This document shows positions 1 to 6,053 of a stretch of 7,571 nucleotides of DNA, piece by piece. This DNA is from an uncultured Methylococcaceae bacterium (lineage in GTDB: Bacteria; Pseudomonadota; Gammaproteobacteria; Methylococcales; Methylomonadaceae). Under the pieces are notes generated by a model. The model searched no databases. It was not told where the DNA came from and saw nothing but the letters and a program-made list of their open reading frames with translations. Location of the stretch: NCBI GenBank assembly GCA_903839795.1, contig CAIMDR010000690.1:1-7571 (forward strand). The letters run 5' to 3'. Numbering within the stretch: the stretch's first letter is position 1; every line of letters starts with the position of its first letter. Position numbers and translations under genes: made by a program.

Positions 1-216
<216 letters not shown>

Positions 217-257
217 CTAACTTGTGTGTGTGATTATGATTATTAAAGGGTTTAGGT

Positions 258-545
258 TTAACCTAAAATGCCCATGATGTCTTCTTCACGCATAACGATG
301 AGGGCTTCACCGTCAACTTTAACTTCGTTACCTGAATATTTACCAAACAACACTTTATCGCCAACTTTAACTTCCAGTGCACGCACTGTACCATTGTCCA
401 GTTGCTTGCCATTACCTACGGCCAACACGATGCCTTGGCTTGGCTTTTCAGCGGCAGAACCTGGCAATACAATACCGCCGGCAGTGGTTGTTTCTTCTTC
501 AAGGCGTTTGACTATCACTCTATCGTGTAACGGACGTATATTCAT
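258..545 (-). CDS. groES: Co-chaperonin GroES (Hsp10)
   Basis: GroES forms the heptameric lid of the GroEL folding chamber. The 95-residue product has the usual length and begins [14 protein letters not shown]. The mobile loop spans about residues 16-38 and holds the I25-V26-L27 tripeptide that docks on the GroEL apical domain. The typical C-terminal segment [16 protein letters not shown] is also present. The ATG is preceded by AGGAGA with a 5-nt spacer. It is the first gene of the groES-groEL operon and reads away from the CIRCE operator, so heat-inducible control through the HrcA repressor is expected. Nothing in the protein looks unusual. Confidence 0.97.
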   Translation of the reverse strand: MNIRPLHDRVIVKRLEEETTTAGGIVLPGSAAEKPSQGIVLAVGNGKQLDNGTVRALEVKVGDKVLFGKYSGNEVKVDGEALIVMREEDIMGILG

Positions 546-584
546 TTATATCTCCTAACGTTAAAAATAAAAGGGTAACTGTTA

Positions 585-611
585 TTAGCACTCGCTAGTA
601 ATGAGTGCTAA
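585..611. promoter_or_regulatory. CIRCE operator (HrcA binding site)
   Basis: TTAGCACTC (585-593), a 9-nt spacer and GAGTGCTAA (603-611) match the CIRCE consensus at every arm position. CIRCE is bound by the HrcA repressor, whose activity depends on GroEL, so the operon senses free chaperonin. The site directly abuts the predicted groES -10 box and lies in the groES 5' leader, where bound HrcA would block initiation. The hrcA gene is not in the window. Confidence 0.96.
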
Positions 612-638
612 TGATAATGAGCTTTTGCAGTCTGTCAA
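611..638 (-). promoter_or_regulatory. Predicted sigma70 promoter of groESL
   Basis: Read on the minus strand there is a perfect TTGACA -35 box (633-638), a 16-nt spacer and a TATCAT -10 box (611-616). The -10 box touches the outer edge of the CIRCE element, the standard arrangement for HrcA-repressed promoters. No clear sigma32-type -10 box (CCCCAT-like) is visible, which argues for repressor rather than RpoH control. Confidence 0.7.
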
Positions 639-683
639 GTTCTTTGGCATTATCTGCCCTTACCCTATCGACTTAATATAACT

Positions 684-1430
684 ATGAACGACAATCAACT
701 ACTCCGCTATAGCCGTCAAATAATGCTGCCCCTTTGCGATATTGAGGGACAACAAAAACTCCTTGCCGCCAACCTGTTAATTGTCGGTGCCGGTGGTTTA
801 GGCTCACCCGCAGCCATGTATCTTGCCGCAGCCGGTGTTGGCAGCATGACTATTTACGACGATGACGAAGTGGAATTATCCAATTTACAACGACAGATTG
901 CTCACCACACACCGGATATTGGGACTGATAAAGTAATTTCAACCCGTCAAACACTGAATAAATTAAATCCGGACGTCAAGGTAAAAGCAGTCAAACAAAG
1001 ACTGGCTGGAGAGCAACTTGACAGGGAAGTAAAGGCCGCCGATGTGGTGCTGGATTGTAGCGATAACTTCTCAACACGATTTGCCATTAATAAAGCCTGC
1101 GTTAAGCACCAAACCCCCTTGGTTTCCGGGGCGGCAATACGCTTTGAAGGACAGGTTTCGGTATTTACCCCCGGCAAAAACAACAGCCCCTGCTATAACT
1201 GCCTCTATAACAGTGACGGCGAAGAACTACAAAACTGCTCGACCAATGGTGTCATAGCGCCCATTACCGGGATAATTGGCAGTATTCAGGCTTTGGAAAC
1301 GATGAAGTTGATTATCGCTATCGGTGAAACCTTAACCGGTCGGTTATTGCTGCTGGATGGCTTAACGATGGAATGGAACACCATGAGGCTAAAGAAAAAC
1401 CCCAAATGCCCAACTTGTGGAGAGCTGTAA
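684..1430 (+). CDS. moeB: MoeB/ThiF-family sulfur-carrier adenylyltransferase
   Basis: This E1-like enzyme uses ATP to adenylate the C-terminal glycine of a small ubiquitin-like sulfur carrier: MoaD for molybdopterin synthase if it is MoeB, ThiS for thiazole synthesis if it is ThiF. The 248 residues match the length of E. coli MoeB (249). Visible landmarks are the nucleotide loop GAGGLG (35-40), the SNLQRQ segment (66-71), LDCSDN (123-128) and PLVSGAAIRFEGQ (145-157), which is nearly identical to MoeB. Two CxxC pairs (C170/C173 and C242/C245) form the structural zinc site. C185 sits where ThiF has its catalytic cysteine. No rhodanese domain is fused. The start has no good Shine-Dalgarno sequence. 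It is divergent from groES; neighbouring genes do not settle MoeB against ThiF, but sequence wording favours MoeB. Confidence 0.85.
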   Translation: MNDNQLLRYSRQIMLPLCDIEGQQKLLAANLLIVGAGGLGSPAAMYLAAAGVGSMTIYDDDEVELSNLQRQIAHHTPDIGTDKVISTRQTLNKLNPDVKVKAVKQRLAGEQLDREVKAADVVLDCSDNFSTRFAINKACVKHQTPLVSGAAIRFEGQVSVFTPGKNNSPCYNCLYNSDGEELQNCSTNGVIAPITGIIGSIQALETMKLIIAIGETLTGRLLLLDGLTMEWNTMRLKKNPKCPTCGEL

Positions 1431-1450
1431 GTCAGCTTGGCAAAGTCTTT

Positions 1451-1480
1451 GTTTCCGGATGTTCTCAGTCATCCGGAAAC
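1451..1480. repeat. Perfect 11-bp inverted repeat between convergent genes
   Basis: GTTTCCGGATG (1451-1461) and CATCCGGAAAC (1470-1480) are perfect reverse complements around an 8-nt loop. The hairpin lies 20 bp after the moeB-like stop and 18 bp from the end of the convergent small membrane gene. Neither strand has a T-tract after the stem, so it is not a canonical intrinsic terminator. It may protect 3' ends or act as a weak two-way terminator. Confidence 0.7.
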
Positions 1481-1498
1481 CTGATTAACAGACGTTGT

Positions 1499-1705
1499 TT
1501 ATTTTTTGGCTAACTTACTCTTAACAAAATGAATAGCCGTTTCAGCTATATCATTTACCAAAGACGGACTATCGCCGTGTGGCTCGGTTTCGCCAAACGG
1601 CTGACCGTTTTTCTGGGTATATTTATAAATAAAATAGCCTAACGGTACAAACGCCGCAGTTGCTATAACCAACATAATCAAAAATAGTTCAATAACTCCA
1701 CCCAT
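1499..1705 (-). CDS. Small single-pass membrane protein, function unknown
   Basis: I do not recognise this 68-residue protein as a named family. It has one hydrophobic segment at about residues 5-27 (rich in L, I, V, A and F, ending in GYFIYKY), followed by a charged tail with a short QPFGETEPHGDSPSL linker and an amphipathic Lys-rich C-terminus (HFVKSKLAKK). The positive residues after the segment suggest an N-out, C-in inner-membrane topology. It is probably a real gene: the ATG is preceded by an excellent AGAGGAGGAG Shine-Dalgarno tract a few bases upstream. It converges on the moeB-like gene and is divergent from pqqA, sharing the AT-rich interval 1706-1898. Whether it has any link to PQQ metabolism cannot be told from the sequence. 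Confidence 0.75.
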   Translation of the reverse strand: MGGVIELFLIMLVIATAAFVPLGYFIYKYTQKNGQPFGETEPHGDSPSLVNDIAETAIHFVKSKLAKK

Positions 1706-1810
1706 GACTCCTCCTCTATAAATTTTATGTAAATATTATTATTTTTTTGTGAATTTGAATAATACGCTTTTTTAAAAAGAAAAACATCCCCTGTTAAGTG
1801 CGGTCAAATG

Positions 1811-1839
1811 TTGCGTAAAAAAAAAGTTCATCGTATACT
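1811..1839 (+). promoter_or_regulatory. Predicted sigma70 promoter of pqqA
   Basis: TTGCGT (1811-1816), a 17-nt spacer and TATACT (1834-1839) form a good sigma70-type match, giving an expected start near 1846 and a leader of about 50 nt before pqqA. The spacer contains a run of nine A residues (1817-1825). A 10-bp palindrome, CTTGATCAAG (1853-1862), lies just downstream in the leader and could be an operator. The promoter is predicted only from sequence. Confidence 0.55.
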
Positions 1840-1898
1840 TTTAGATGGCTTACTTGATCAAGCTAGCAATTATTTTAATAATCTACTGGAGGTTCACG

Positions 1899-1973
1899 AT
1901 GAAATGGGAAACACCAAGCTATACAGACCTGCGTTTCGGTTTTGAAGTAACAATGTACATCTACAATCGTTAA
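1899..1973 (+). CDS. pqqA: PQQ precursor peptide PqqA
   Basis: PqqA is the ribosomally made peptide whose Glu and Tyr side chains become the carbon skeleton of PQQ. The 24-residue product, MKWETPSYTDLRFGFEVTMY followed by IYNR, has the family's usual length. It carries the invariant E-x3-Y pair as E16 and Y20, the residues PqqE crosslinks. The N-terminal MKWETPSYTDLR is typical of PqqA. The start is set by a strong GGAGG (1888-1892) with a 6-nt spacer. It is followed 48 bp later by an intrinsic terminator, so a short, abundant pqqA-only transcript is expected. Confidence 0.97.
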   Translation: MKWETPSYTDLRFGFEVTMYIYNR

Positions 1974-2021
1974 GCAAATTATCCTGACTTAATTGTTGGG
2001 ATTACTTAGCGCAGATTAAAG

Positions 2022-2050
2022 AAGGGGTTCACTTAGAGCCCCTTTTTTTT
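2022..2050 (+). terminator. Intrinsic terminator or attenuator between pqqA and pqqB
   Basis: A 9-bp stem (2022-2030 with 2036-2044, one G-U pair) closes a 5-nt loop, and its 3' arm runs into eight consecutive T residues (2043-2050). This is a canonical Rho-independent terminator. Placed directly after pqqA, it would let precursor-peptide mRNA greatly exceed read-through mRNA for the enzymes. Separate abundant pqqA transcripts are known from other PQQ producers. Confidence 0.88.
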
Positions 2051-2077
2051 GCCTGAAAATCGTTATTCCCGTATCAT
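2049..2077 (+). promoter_or_regulatory. Possible secondary promoter for pqqB
   Basis: TTGCCT (2049-2054), a 17-nt spacer and TATCAT (2072-2077) resemble a sigma70 promoter, 4 of 6 and 5 of 6 matches. The -35 box starts in the last Ts of the terminator. It would give a leader of about 20 nt before pqqB, whose own Shine-Dalgarno (AGG at 2094-2096) is weak. The call is tentative. Confidence 0.35.
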
Positions 2078-2104
2078 TCGAGACTTTATTTTTAGGCTTT
2101 CATT

Positions 2105-3016
2105 ATGAAAATTAGAATTCTTGGCTCAGGTGCCGGTGGCGGCTTCCCGCAATGGAACTGCAACTGCCATAATTGTCACCGTTTACGCCACCAAACAATG
2201 AACGGCAAAGCACGCACCCAATCTTCCATTGCCGTGAGTACGGACAATAAAAACTGGTTGCTGTTTAATACGTCTCCGGATATTCGCGCACAACTGGAAG
2301 CGTTCCCCGCTATTCAGCCTAAAGAAGGTATTCGCGATACGGGCATTAAAGCCATCCTGCTTATCGACAGCCAAATTGACCACACCACGGGCATGTTAAT
2401 GCTGCGGGAAGGCAAGCCACTGGATGTTTACTGCACGGATATGGTCAAGCAGGATTTGACCACAGGTTTTCCCTTATTTACCATGTTGGAACACTATTGC
2501 ACCGTCAATCATCACTCGGTGCCTGTTGATGGCAGCAGCTTTACCATTCCCGCCATTGCTGATTTACGTTTTTATACCCAAGCCTTAAAAAGCAAAGCGC
2601 CGCCTTATTCGCCACATCGTCATGACCCGCATAAAGGCGATAATATCGGCGTCATTATTGAACAAATTTCTACCGGCAAAAAAGTATTTTATTCCCCCGG
2701 TCTGGGCGAAATAGAACCCCACGTCATGGCCGCCATGCAAGCGGTTGATTGCCTGTTGGTAGACGGCACTTTCTGGACGGATGACGAAATGTGTACACAA
2801 AACATCAGTCATAAAAAAGCCCGCGACATTGGTCATTTGCCTCAATCGGGCGCAGGCGGCATGATAGAAGTGCTAAGCGGCGTAACCAAAGCCCGCAAAA
2901 TATTGATACACATCAATAACACCAACCCCATTTTAGACGACGATTCCGAGCAACGTAAAATTCTTGATGCCGCAGGCATTGAAGTCGCTTACGACGGACT
3001 GGAAATCGATTTATAG
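2105..3016 (+). CDS. pqqB: PQQ biosynthesis protein PqqB (metallo-beta-lactamase fold hydroxylase)
   Basis: PqqB belongs to the metallo-beta-lactamase superfamily and acts between peptide crosslinking and the PqqC step. It has been shown in other species to be an iron-dependent oxygenase that hydroxylates the tyrosine moiety of the excised precursor. The 303 residues match the family's length. Visible features are the N-terminal [20 protein letters not shown] segment with the structural zinc cysteines C19, C21 and C24, and the modified metal motif S89-Q-I-D92-H93, which replaces the HxHxDH of ordinary beta-lactamases. The GAGG segment and HINNTNPI near the C-terminus are also typical. It lies 131 bp after pqqA, beyond the terminator, and is separated from pqqC by an unusually structured 168-bp gap. 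Confidence 0.96.
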   Translation: MKIRILGSGAGGGFPQWNCNCHNCHRLRHQTMNGKARTQSSIAVSTDNKNWLLFNTSPDIRAQLEAFPAIQPKEGIRDTGIKAILLIDSQIDHTTGMLMLREGKPLDVYCTDMVKQDLTTGFPLFTMLEHYCTVNHHSVPVDGSSFTIPAIADLRFYTQALKSKAPPYSPHRHDPHKGDNIGVIIEQISTGKKVFYSPGLGEIEPHVMAAMQAVDCLLVDGTFWTDDEMCTQNISHKKARDIGHLPQSGAGGMIEVLSGVTKARKILIHINNTNPILDDDSEQRKILDAAGIEVAYDGLEIDL

Positions 3017-3069
3017 TGTTATAGTCTTTCAAAAATTAAATTTCCAATTCACGTCGCTGCAAACTCATA

Positions 3070-3100
3070 CGGATACCATCCCTTCAAGGGATGTTATCCG
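3070..3100 (+). repeat. Strong hairpin in the pqqB-pqqC gap
   Basis: CGGATA (3070-3075) pairs with TATCCG (3095-3100). After one C/T mismatch, CATCCC (3077-3082) pairs with GGGATG (3088-3093) around a TTCAA loop. No T-tract follows, so it looks more like an mRNA-stabilising or processing hairpin at the 3' end of pqqB than a terminator. It is not obviously the same element as the 1451-1480 hairpin, although both carry a CATCC/GGATG core. Confidence 0.6.
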
Positions 3101-3138
3101 TTAGCATCGAAATTATTTAGAATCTAAGAATCTATAGC

Positions 3139-3170
3139 GAGAGTAAGAACCTGTTTTTACTCTCCTTTTT
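3139..3170 (+). terminator. Terminator-like hairpin in the pqqC leader
   Basis: GAGAGTAAGAA (3139-3149) pairs with TTTTTACTCTC (3154-3164), 11 bp with one G-U pair and a CCTG tetraloop, followed by CTTTTT (3165-3170). The shape is that of a weak, AU-rich intrinsic terminator. It ends just 4 nt before the pqqC Shine-Dalgarno AAGGGG (3174-3179), so it could reduce pqqC transcription or affect ribosome access. Confidence 0.5.
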
Positions 3171-3184
3171 ACCAAGGGGATACC

Positions 3185-3916
3185 ATGAACAATAACGATA
3201 ATACCGCATGGACAAAAACAGAATTTGAAGCCGCCCTGCGCGGTATGGAAAAGTATTACCACATTCATCATCCTTACCATACCCTGATGAATACGGGACA
3301 ACTCACTAAAGAGCAATTACAAGGCTGGGTTGCCAACCGTTTTTATTACCAAGTGAGCATCCCTATCAAAGATGCCAACATTTTGGCGAATTGCCCTGAC
3401 CGCGAAACCCGCGCCAAGTGGATACAACGCATTTTGGATCATGATGGTCACCCCGGCGATCCCGGCGGCATTGAAGCCTGGATACAACTGGGCATAGCCG
3501 TCGGCTTAACCCGGGAAGACATCACCTCACTAAAATATGTGCTGCCTGGCGTTCGTTTTGCCGTTGATGCTTATGTTAATTTTGCGCGTAGAGCCGAATG
3601 GCATGAGGCGGCAAGTTCTTCATTGACTGAATTATTTGCGCCCAAAATCCACCAGCAACGTTTGGATAACTGGCCGGAACACTACCCGTGGGTTGATATA
3701 GAAGGTTACAACTATTTCCGTAAACGTCTGACCGAAGCGCGACGTGATGTGGAGCACGGCTTGGAAATTACGCTGGACTGGTATAAAACCCGTGAACAGC
3801 AAGACCGCATGGTGCAGATTTTAAAATTTAAACTGGATGTCTTGTGGACTATGGCGGATGCCATGTATATGGCTTATGTCAACAACATGCCGCCGTATTA
3901 TAATACTGAAAAATAG
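3185..3916 (+). CDS. pqqC: PQQ synthase PqqC (cofactor-free oxidase)
   Basis: PqqC catalyses the last step of PQQ synthesis, ring closure and an eight-electron oxidation of the precursor AHQQ using O2 without metal or cofactor. The 243-residue protein has the all-helical haem-oxygenase-like fold of the family. The residues recalled as lining the Klebsiella PqqC active site are all present at a constant offset of two: H26, R52, Y55, Q56, H86, H156, R159, Y177, R181 and K216. The segments HIHHPYH, NRFYYQ and [11 protein letters not shown] are diagnostic. The start is fixed by AAGGGG (3174-3179) 5 nt before ATG. The next pqq gene is displaced by 1.86 kb by the DUF262-HEPN island. Confidence 0.97.
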   Translation: MNNNDNTAWTKTEFEAALRGMEKYYHIHHPYHTLMNTGQLTKEQLQGWVANRFYYQVSIPIKDANILANCPDRETRAKWIQRILDHDGHPGDPGGIEAWIQLGIAVGLTREDITSLKYVLPGVRFAVDAYVNFARRAEWHEAASSSLTELFAPKIHQQRLDNWPEHYPWVDIEGYNYFRKRLTEARRDVEHGLEITLDWYKTREQQDRMVQILKFKLDVLWTMADAMYMAYVNNMPPYYNTEK

Positions 3917-4019
3917 CGTCTACTGGTTATATACAAATCATATATTGCCCATTCCACACGCGCTATTTCAATGATCAATAAACCATCTGCACGTAATTTT
4001 ATGTATTCAAGGTTATTTA

Positions 4020-5180
4020 ATGACACCGCAAAATGATTGGTACGATGAAGACACTGAGCTTAATGAAGAATATTCGATTAAAGAATATGACGTAACGGCT
4101 TCCCCAAACGACTTTAATCTTAAAACATTATTTGATTTTATAGAGTCTGGGGCACTTGTTATACCAGGCTTTCAACGTAACTATGTATGGGATTTAGCTA
4201 GAGCATCCAAGCTAATTGAATCGATTTTATTAGGATTACCGATTCCACAGATATTTCTATATGAAGAGTCGAGAAATAAATTTTTAGTAATAGATGGTCA
4301 ACAACGATTAATGACCATCTATTACTTTATAAAACAACGATTTCCTAGAAAAGAAAAGAGAGTAGAACTTCGACGAGTTTTTGGACAATATGGAAAAATA
4401 CCTGATGAAATTTTGGAAGATGATGCTTATTTTAAAAAATTTAACCTTTCTCTTTCCGATCCAATTCCTAAGCAAAAAAACAGGTATAACGGACTCAATT
4501 ACGCAACCCTTGGTGAGCATAAATTAAGTTTTGACATGAGAACTGTTCGCAATGTTATCGTTAAGCAAAACCTCCCAGAAGAAGAAAACTCCTCTGTTTT
4601 TGAGATATTTAATCGACTAAACTCCGGAGGTATTAATCTAACCCCCCAAGAAATACGTGCAAGCCTTTACCATTCTAATTTTTATAACATGCTTTTCAGA
4701 ATTAATAATGAACCTCGCTGGAGAATATTGCTGAATTCAGAAGAAGCTGATCTTCACATGAGAGATGTTGAAATTATTTTAAGAAGCTTTGCAATGCTCA
4801 TTGATGGCAATCAATATAAACCATCAATGGTAAAGTTTTTAAACACTTTTTCAAATAGAAATAAAAATCTCAAGGAAAGTCATATTAACTACCTAGAAGA
4901 CCTGTTTAAAAATTTCCTTGGAAGCACTCAAGATCTTACAGGGAAAGCTTTTTTTGGCTCATCCGGTCGTTTTTCTACGTTATTTTTTGAAGCGACATTC
5001 GCTGGATGCTGTAAGAATGCTTTTGAGAATAAAACACTTGACACTTTAAAATTTAGACCAGAAAGCATAACTCGCCTTTTTCAAGATCAAGAGTTTGGGC
5101 ATGCATCTCAAACAGACACAGCAAGTACGAGCAATGTAAAAATTAGACTTGAAAGAGCCAAAATCGTATTAGGGGCTTAA
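4020..5180 (+). CDS. DUF262 (GmrSD N-domain-like) protein without HNH domain
   Basis: DUF262 proteins have a ParB/sulfiredoxin-like fold and occur in type IV restriction (GmrS/GmrD), in SspE and in other anti-phage proteins, where the DGQQR motif supports nucleotide hydrolysis that controls a partner nuclease. This 386-residue protein shows the family landmarks in order: IPGFQRNYVWD (48-58), VIDGQQRLMTIYYF (90-103, with DGQQR at 92-96), and VFEIFNRLNSGGINLTPQEI (193-212). The rest is a mostly helical region ending at KIRLERAKIVLGA. Unlike GmrSD or SspE, no C-terminal DUF1524/HNH nuclease motif is visible, so any nuclease activity would come from its own fold or from the HEPN partner. The start has a modest AAGG (4009-4012) 7 nt upstream. 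It is one base from the HEPN gene, implying translational coupling. The substrate is unknown. Confidence 0.9.
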   Translation: MTPQNDWYDEDTELNEEYSIKEYDVTASPNDFNLKTLFDFIESGALVIPGFQRNYVWDLARASKLIESILLGLPIPQIFLYEESRNKFLVIDGQQRLMTIYYFIKQRFPRKEKRVELRRVFGQYGKIPDEILEDDAYFKKFNLSLSDPIPKQKNRYNGLNYATLGEHKLSFDMRTVRNVIVKQNLPEEENSSVFEIFNRLNSGGINLTPQEIRASLYHSNFYNMLFRINNEPRWRILLNSEEADLHMRDVEIILRSFAMLIDGNQYKPSMVKFLNTFSNRNKNLKESHINYLEDLFKNFLGSTQDLTGKAFFGSSGRFSTLFFEATFAGCCKNAFENKTLDTLKFRPESITRLFQDQEFGHASQTDTASTSNVKIRLERAKIVLGA

Positions 5181-5181
5181 A

Positions 5182-5706
5182 ATGCCTACTATTATCGATA
5201 GCTATGTTCGCCAACATAACGAACTTACTATTTTCTTGGATACCAACAAAGAAATTTCACTTAAATCGGATGCCGATAGGGGGTTTACAAAAGTTTTAAT
5301 CTTAGCTTGTGCAAGTTATTTTGAAGATCGTATTATCCAAATAATTTCTGAATATTCATCTGTTATTACAAACAGCAATAAGCTTATTTTATCTTTTATT
5401 AAAAATAAAGGATTAGAAAGACAATACCACACACTCTTTGATTGGAAAGAAAATAATGCAAACAAATTTTTTTCTTATTTTGGTGATGAGTTAAAATCGA
5501 AACACAAGGTAGATTTAAAATCTTCAAATGATCTAATGTGTTACGAGCAAGACTTTATGTTCTTGGGTCGTGTTAGAAACATCTTAGTTCATTCAAATTT
5601 TGCAAGTGCAGCCGTTGAGGAAACTCATGAAGAAATATATGAAAAATTCAAAAATGCGATTAAATTCATTGAGTATATAGAAAGTATTTTTACTATAGAA
5701 CTTTAA
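5182..5706 (+). CDS. HEPN-domain protein, probable ribonuclease effector (MAE_28990/RiboL-PSP-like)
   Basis: HEPN proteins are small all-helical ribonucleases found in toxin-antitoxin, CRISPR and abortive-infection systems; they act as dimers with the active site at the interface. The 174 residues begin with a helical region containing LILACASYFEDRIIQII (38-54), typical of the MAE_28990/RiboL-PSP branch. They carry the catalytic motif R132-N133-I-L-V-H137, an intact R-N-x3-H, at the start of the last helical section. A charged amphipathic helix rich in Glu and Lys closes the protein. Its ATG follows the DUF262 stop by one base, with AGGGG (5171-5175) serving as Shine-Dalgarno inside the upstream gene. 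Its GC is the lowest in the window. The exact HEPN family is tentative; a role in RNA cleavage is inferred from the motif. Confidence 0.8.
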   Translation: MPTIIDSYVRQHNELTIFLDTNKEISLKSDADRGFTKVLILACASYFEDRIIQIISEYSSVITNSNKLILSFIKNKGLERQYHTLFDWKENNANKFFSYFGDELKSKHKVDLKSSNDLMCYEQDFMFLGRVRNILVHSNFASAAVEETHEEIYEKFKNAIKFIEYIESIFTIEL

Positions 5707-5780
5707 TAAATAAATCACTTGTATAGTAATTATTGGTTTACTAACTTGAATTACACTCCATTGACAACTAAAAATACAAA

Positions 5781-6053
5781 ATGACCATCAATCCAGACCA
5801 AGTCATCAATTTTTCCCGTACCCACCGTTTGCAATGGGAAGAAGCACAACAAAAAAATGTCATTCTTTACCCGGAAGGCATGGTAGAACTTAATGAAAGT
5901 TCCGCTGAAATTCTGAAACTCTGTGACGGCACACGCAATCTTGCCCAAATTGTCAGTGATCTGGAGCAAAAATTTTCCACATCGGGGCTTACCAACGACA
6001 TTACCGCTTTCCTGGAGGTTGCACTACAAAATGGCTGGATTAATCAAAACTAA
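5781..6053 (+). CDS. pqqD: PqqA-binding peptide chaperone PqqD
   Basis: PqqD is the RiPP recognition element that binds PqqA with high affinity and delivers it to PqqE, forming a ternary complex. The 90 residues match the family's length. The diagnostic stretches are [13 protein letters not shown] (11-23), [19 protein letters not shown] (27-45), [11 protein letters not shown] and a C-terminal helix-turn ending in NGWINQN. No recognisable Shine-Dalgarno lies upstream of the ATG (the bases before it are ACTAAAAATACAAA). This is unusual compared with pqqA and pqqC and may reflect loss of upstream sequence when the island arrived. Its 3' end overlaps the start of pqqE by 23 nt. Confidence 0.95.
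   Translation: MTINPDQVINFSRTHRLQWEEAQQKNVILYPEGMVELNESSAEILKLCDGTRNLAQIVSDLEQKFSTSGLTNDITAFLEVALQNGWINQN

Larger units (their letters stand above)
3917..5780. other. Low-GC two-gene island splitting the pqq operon
   Basis: This stretch between pqqC and pqqD holds a DUF262 gene and a HEPN gene and nothing related to PQQ. Hand-counted 60-base blocks inside give 18 GC (4081-4140), 17 GC (4861-4920) and 12 GC (5341-5400), against 34 GC in pqqB (2701-2760) and 34 in pqqE (6181-6240). Codon use shifts likewise to A/T endings. No transposase, integrase or tRNA is visible, and no clean target-site duplication was found. An imperfect inverted repeat (3930-3946 with 5709-5725, 14 of 17) lies just outside the two genes but is weak evidence in AT-rich DNA. 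Horizontal acquisition is an inference. Confidence 0.8.

Noticed and set aside
1451..1480. Intrinsic terminator for the moeB-like gene
   Set aside because: The 11-bp stem is perfect, but no T-tract follows on either strand; listed only as an inverted repeat.
3971..4000. A second, decayed copy of the pqqD start (ATGATCAATAAACC resembles ATGACCATCAATCC)
   Set aside because: The similarity is short, translates to residues not resembling PqqD beyond the first few, and is expected by chance in AT-rich DNA.
5761..5766. Perfect TTGACA upstream of pqqD as a -35 box
   Set aside because: A -10 box at normal spacing would fall inside the first pqqD codons (about 5783-5789), where the sequence is nothing like TATAAT, and it would place the start inside the gene.
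5923..6030. Upstream extension of pqqE to an ATG at 5923
   Set aside because: The added 36 residues overlap pqqD in another frame and match nothing in PqqE; the ribosome binding site and family alignment favour 6031.
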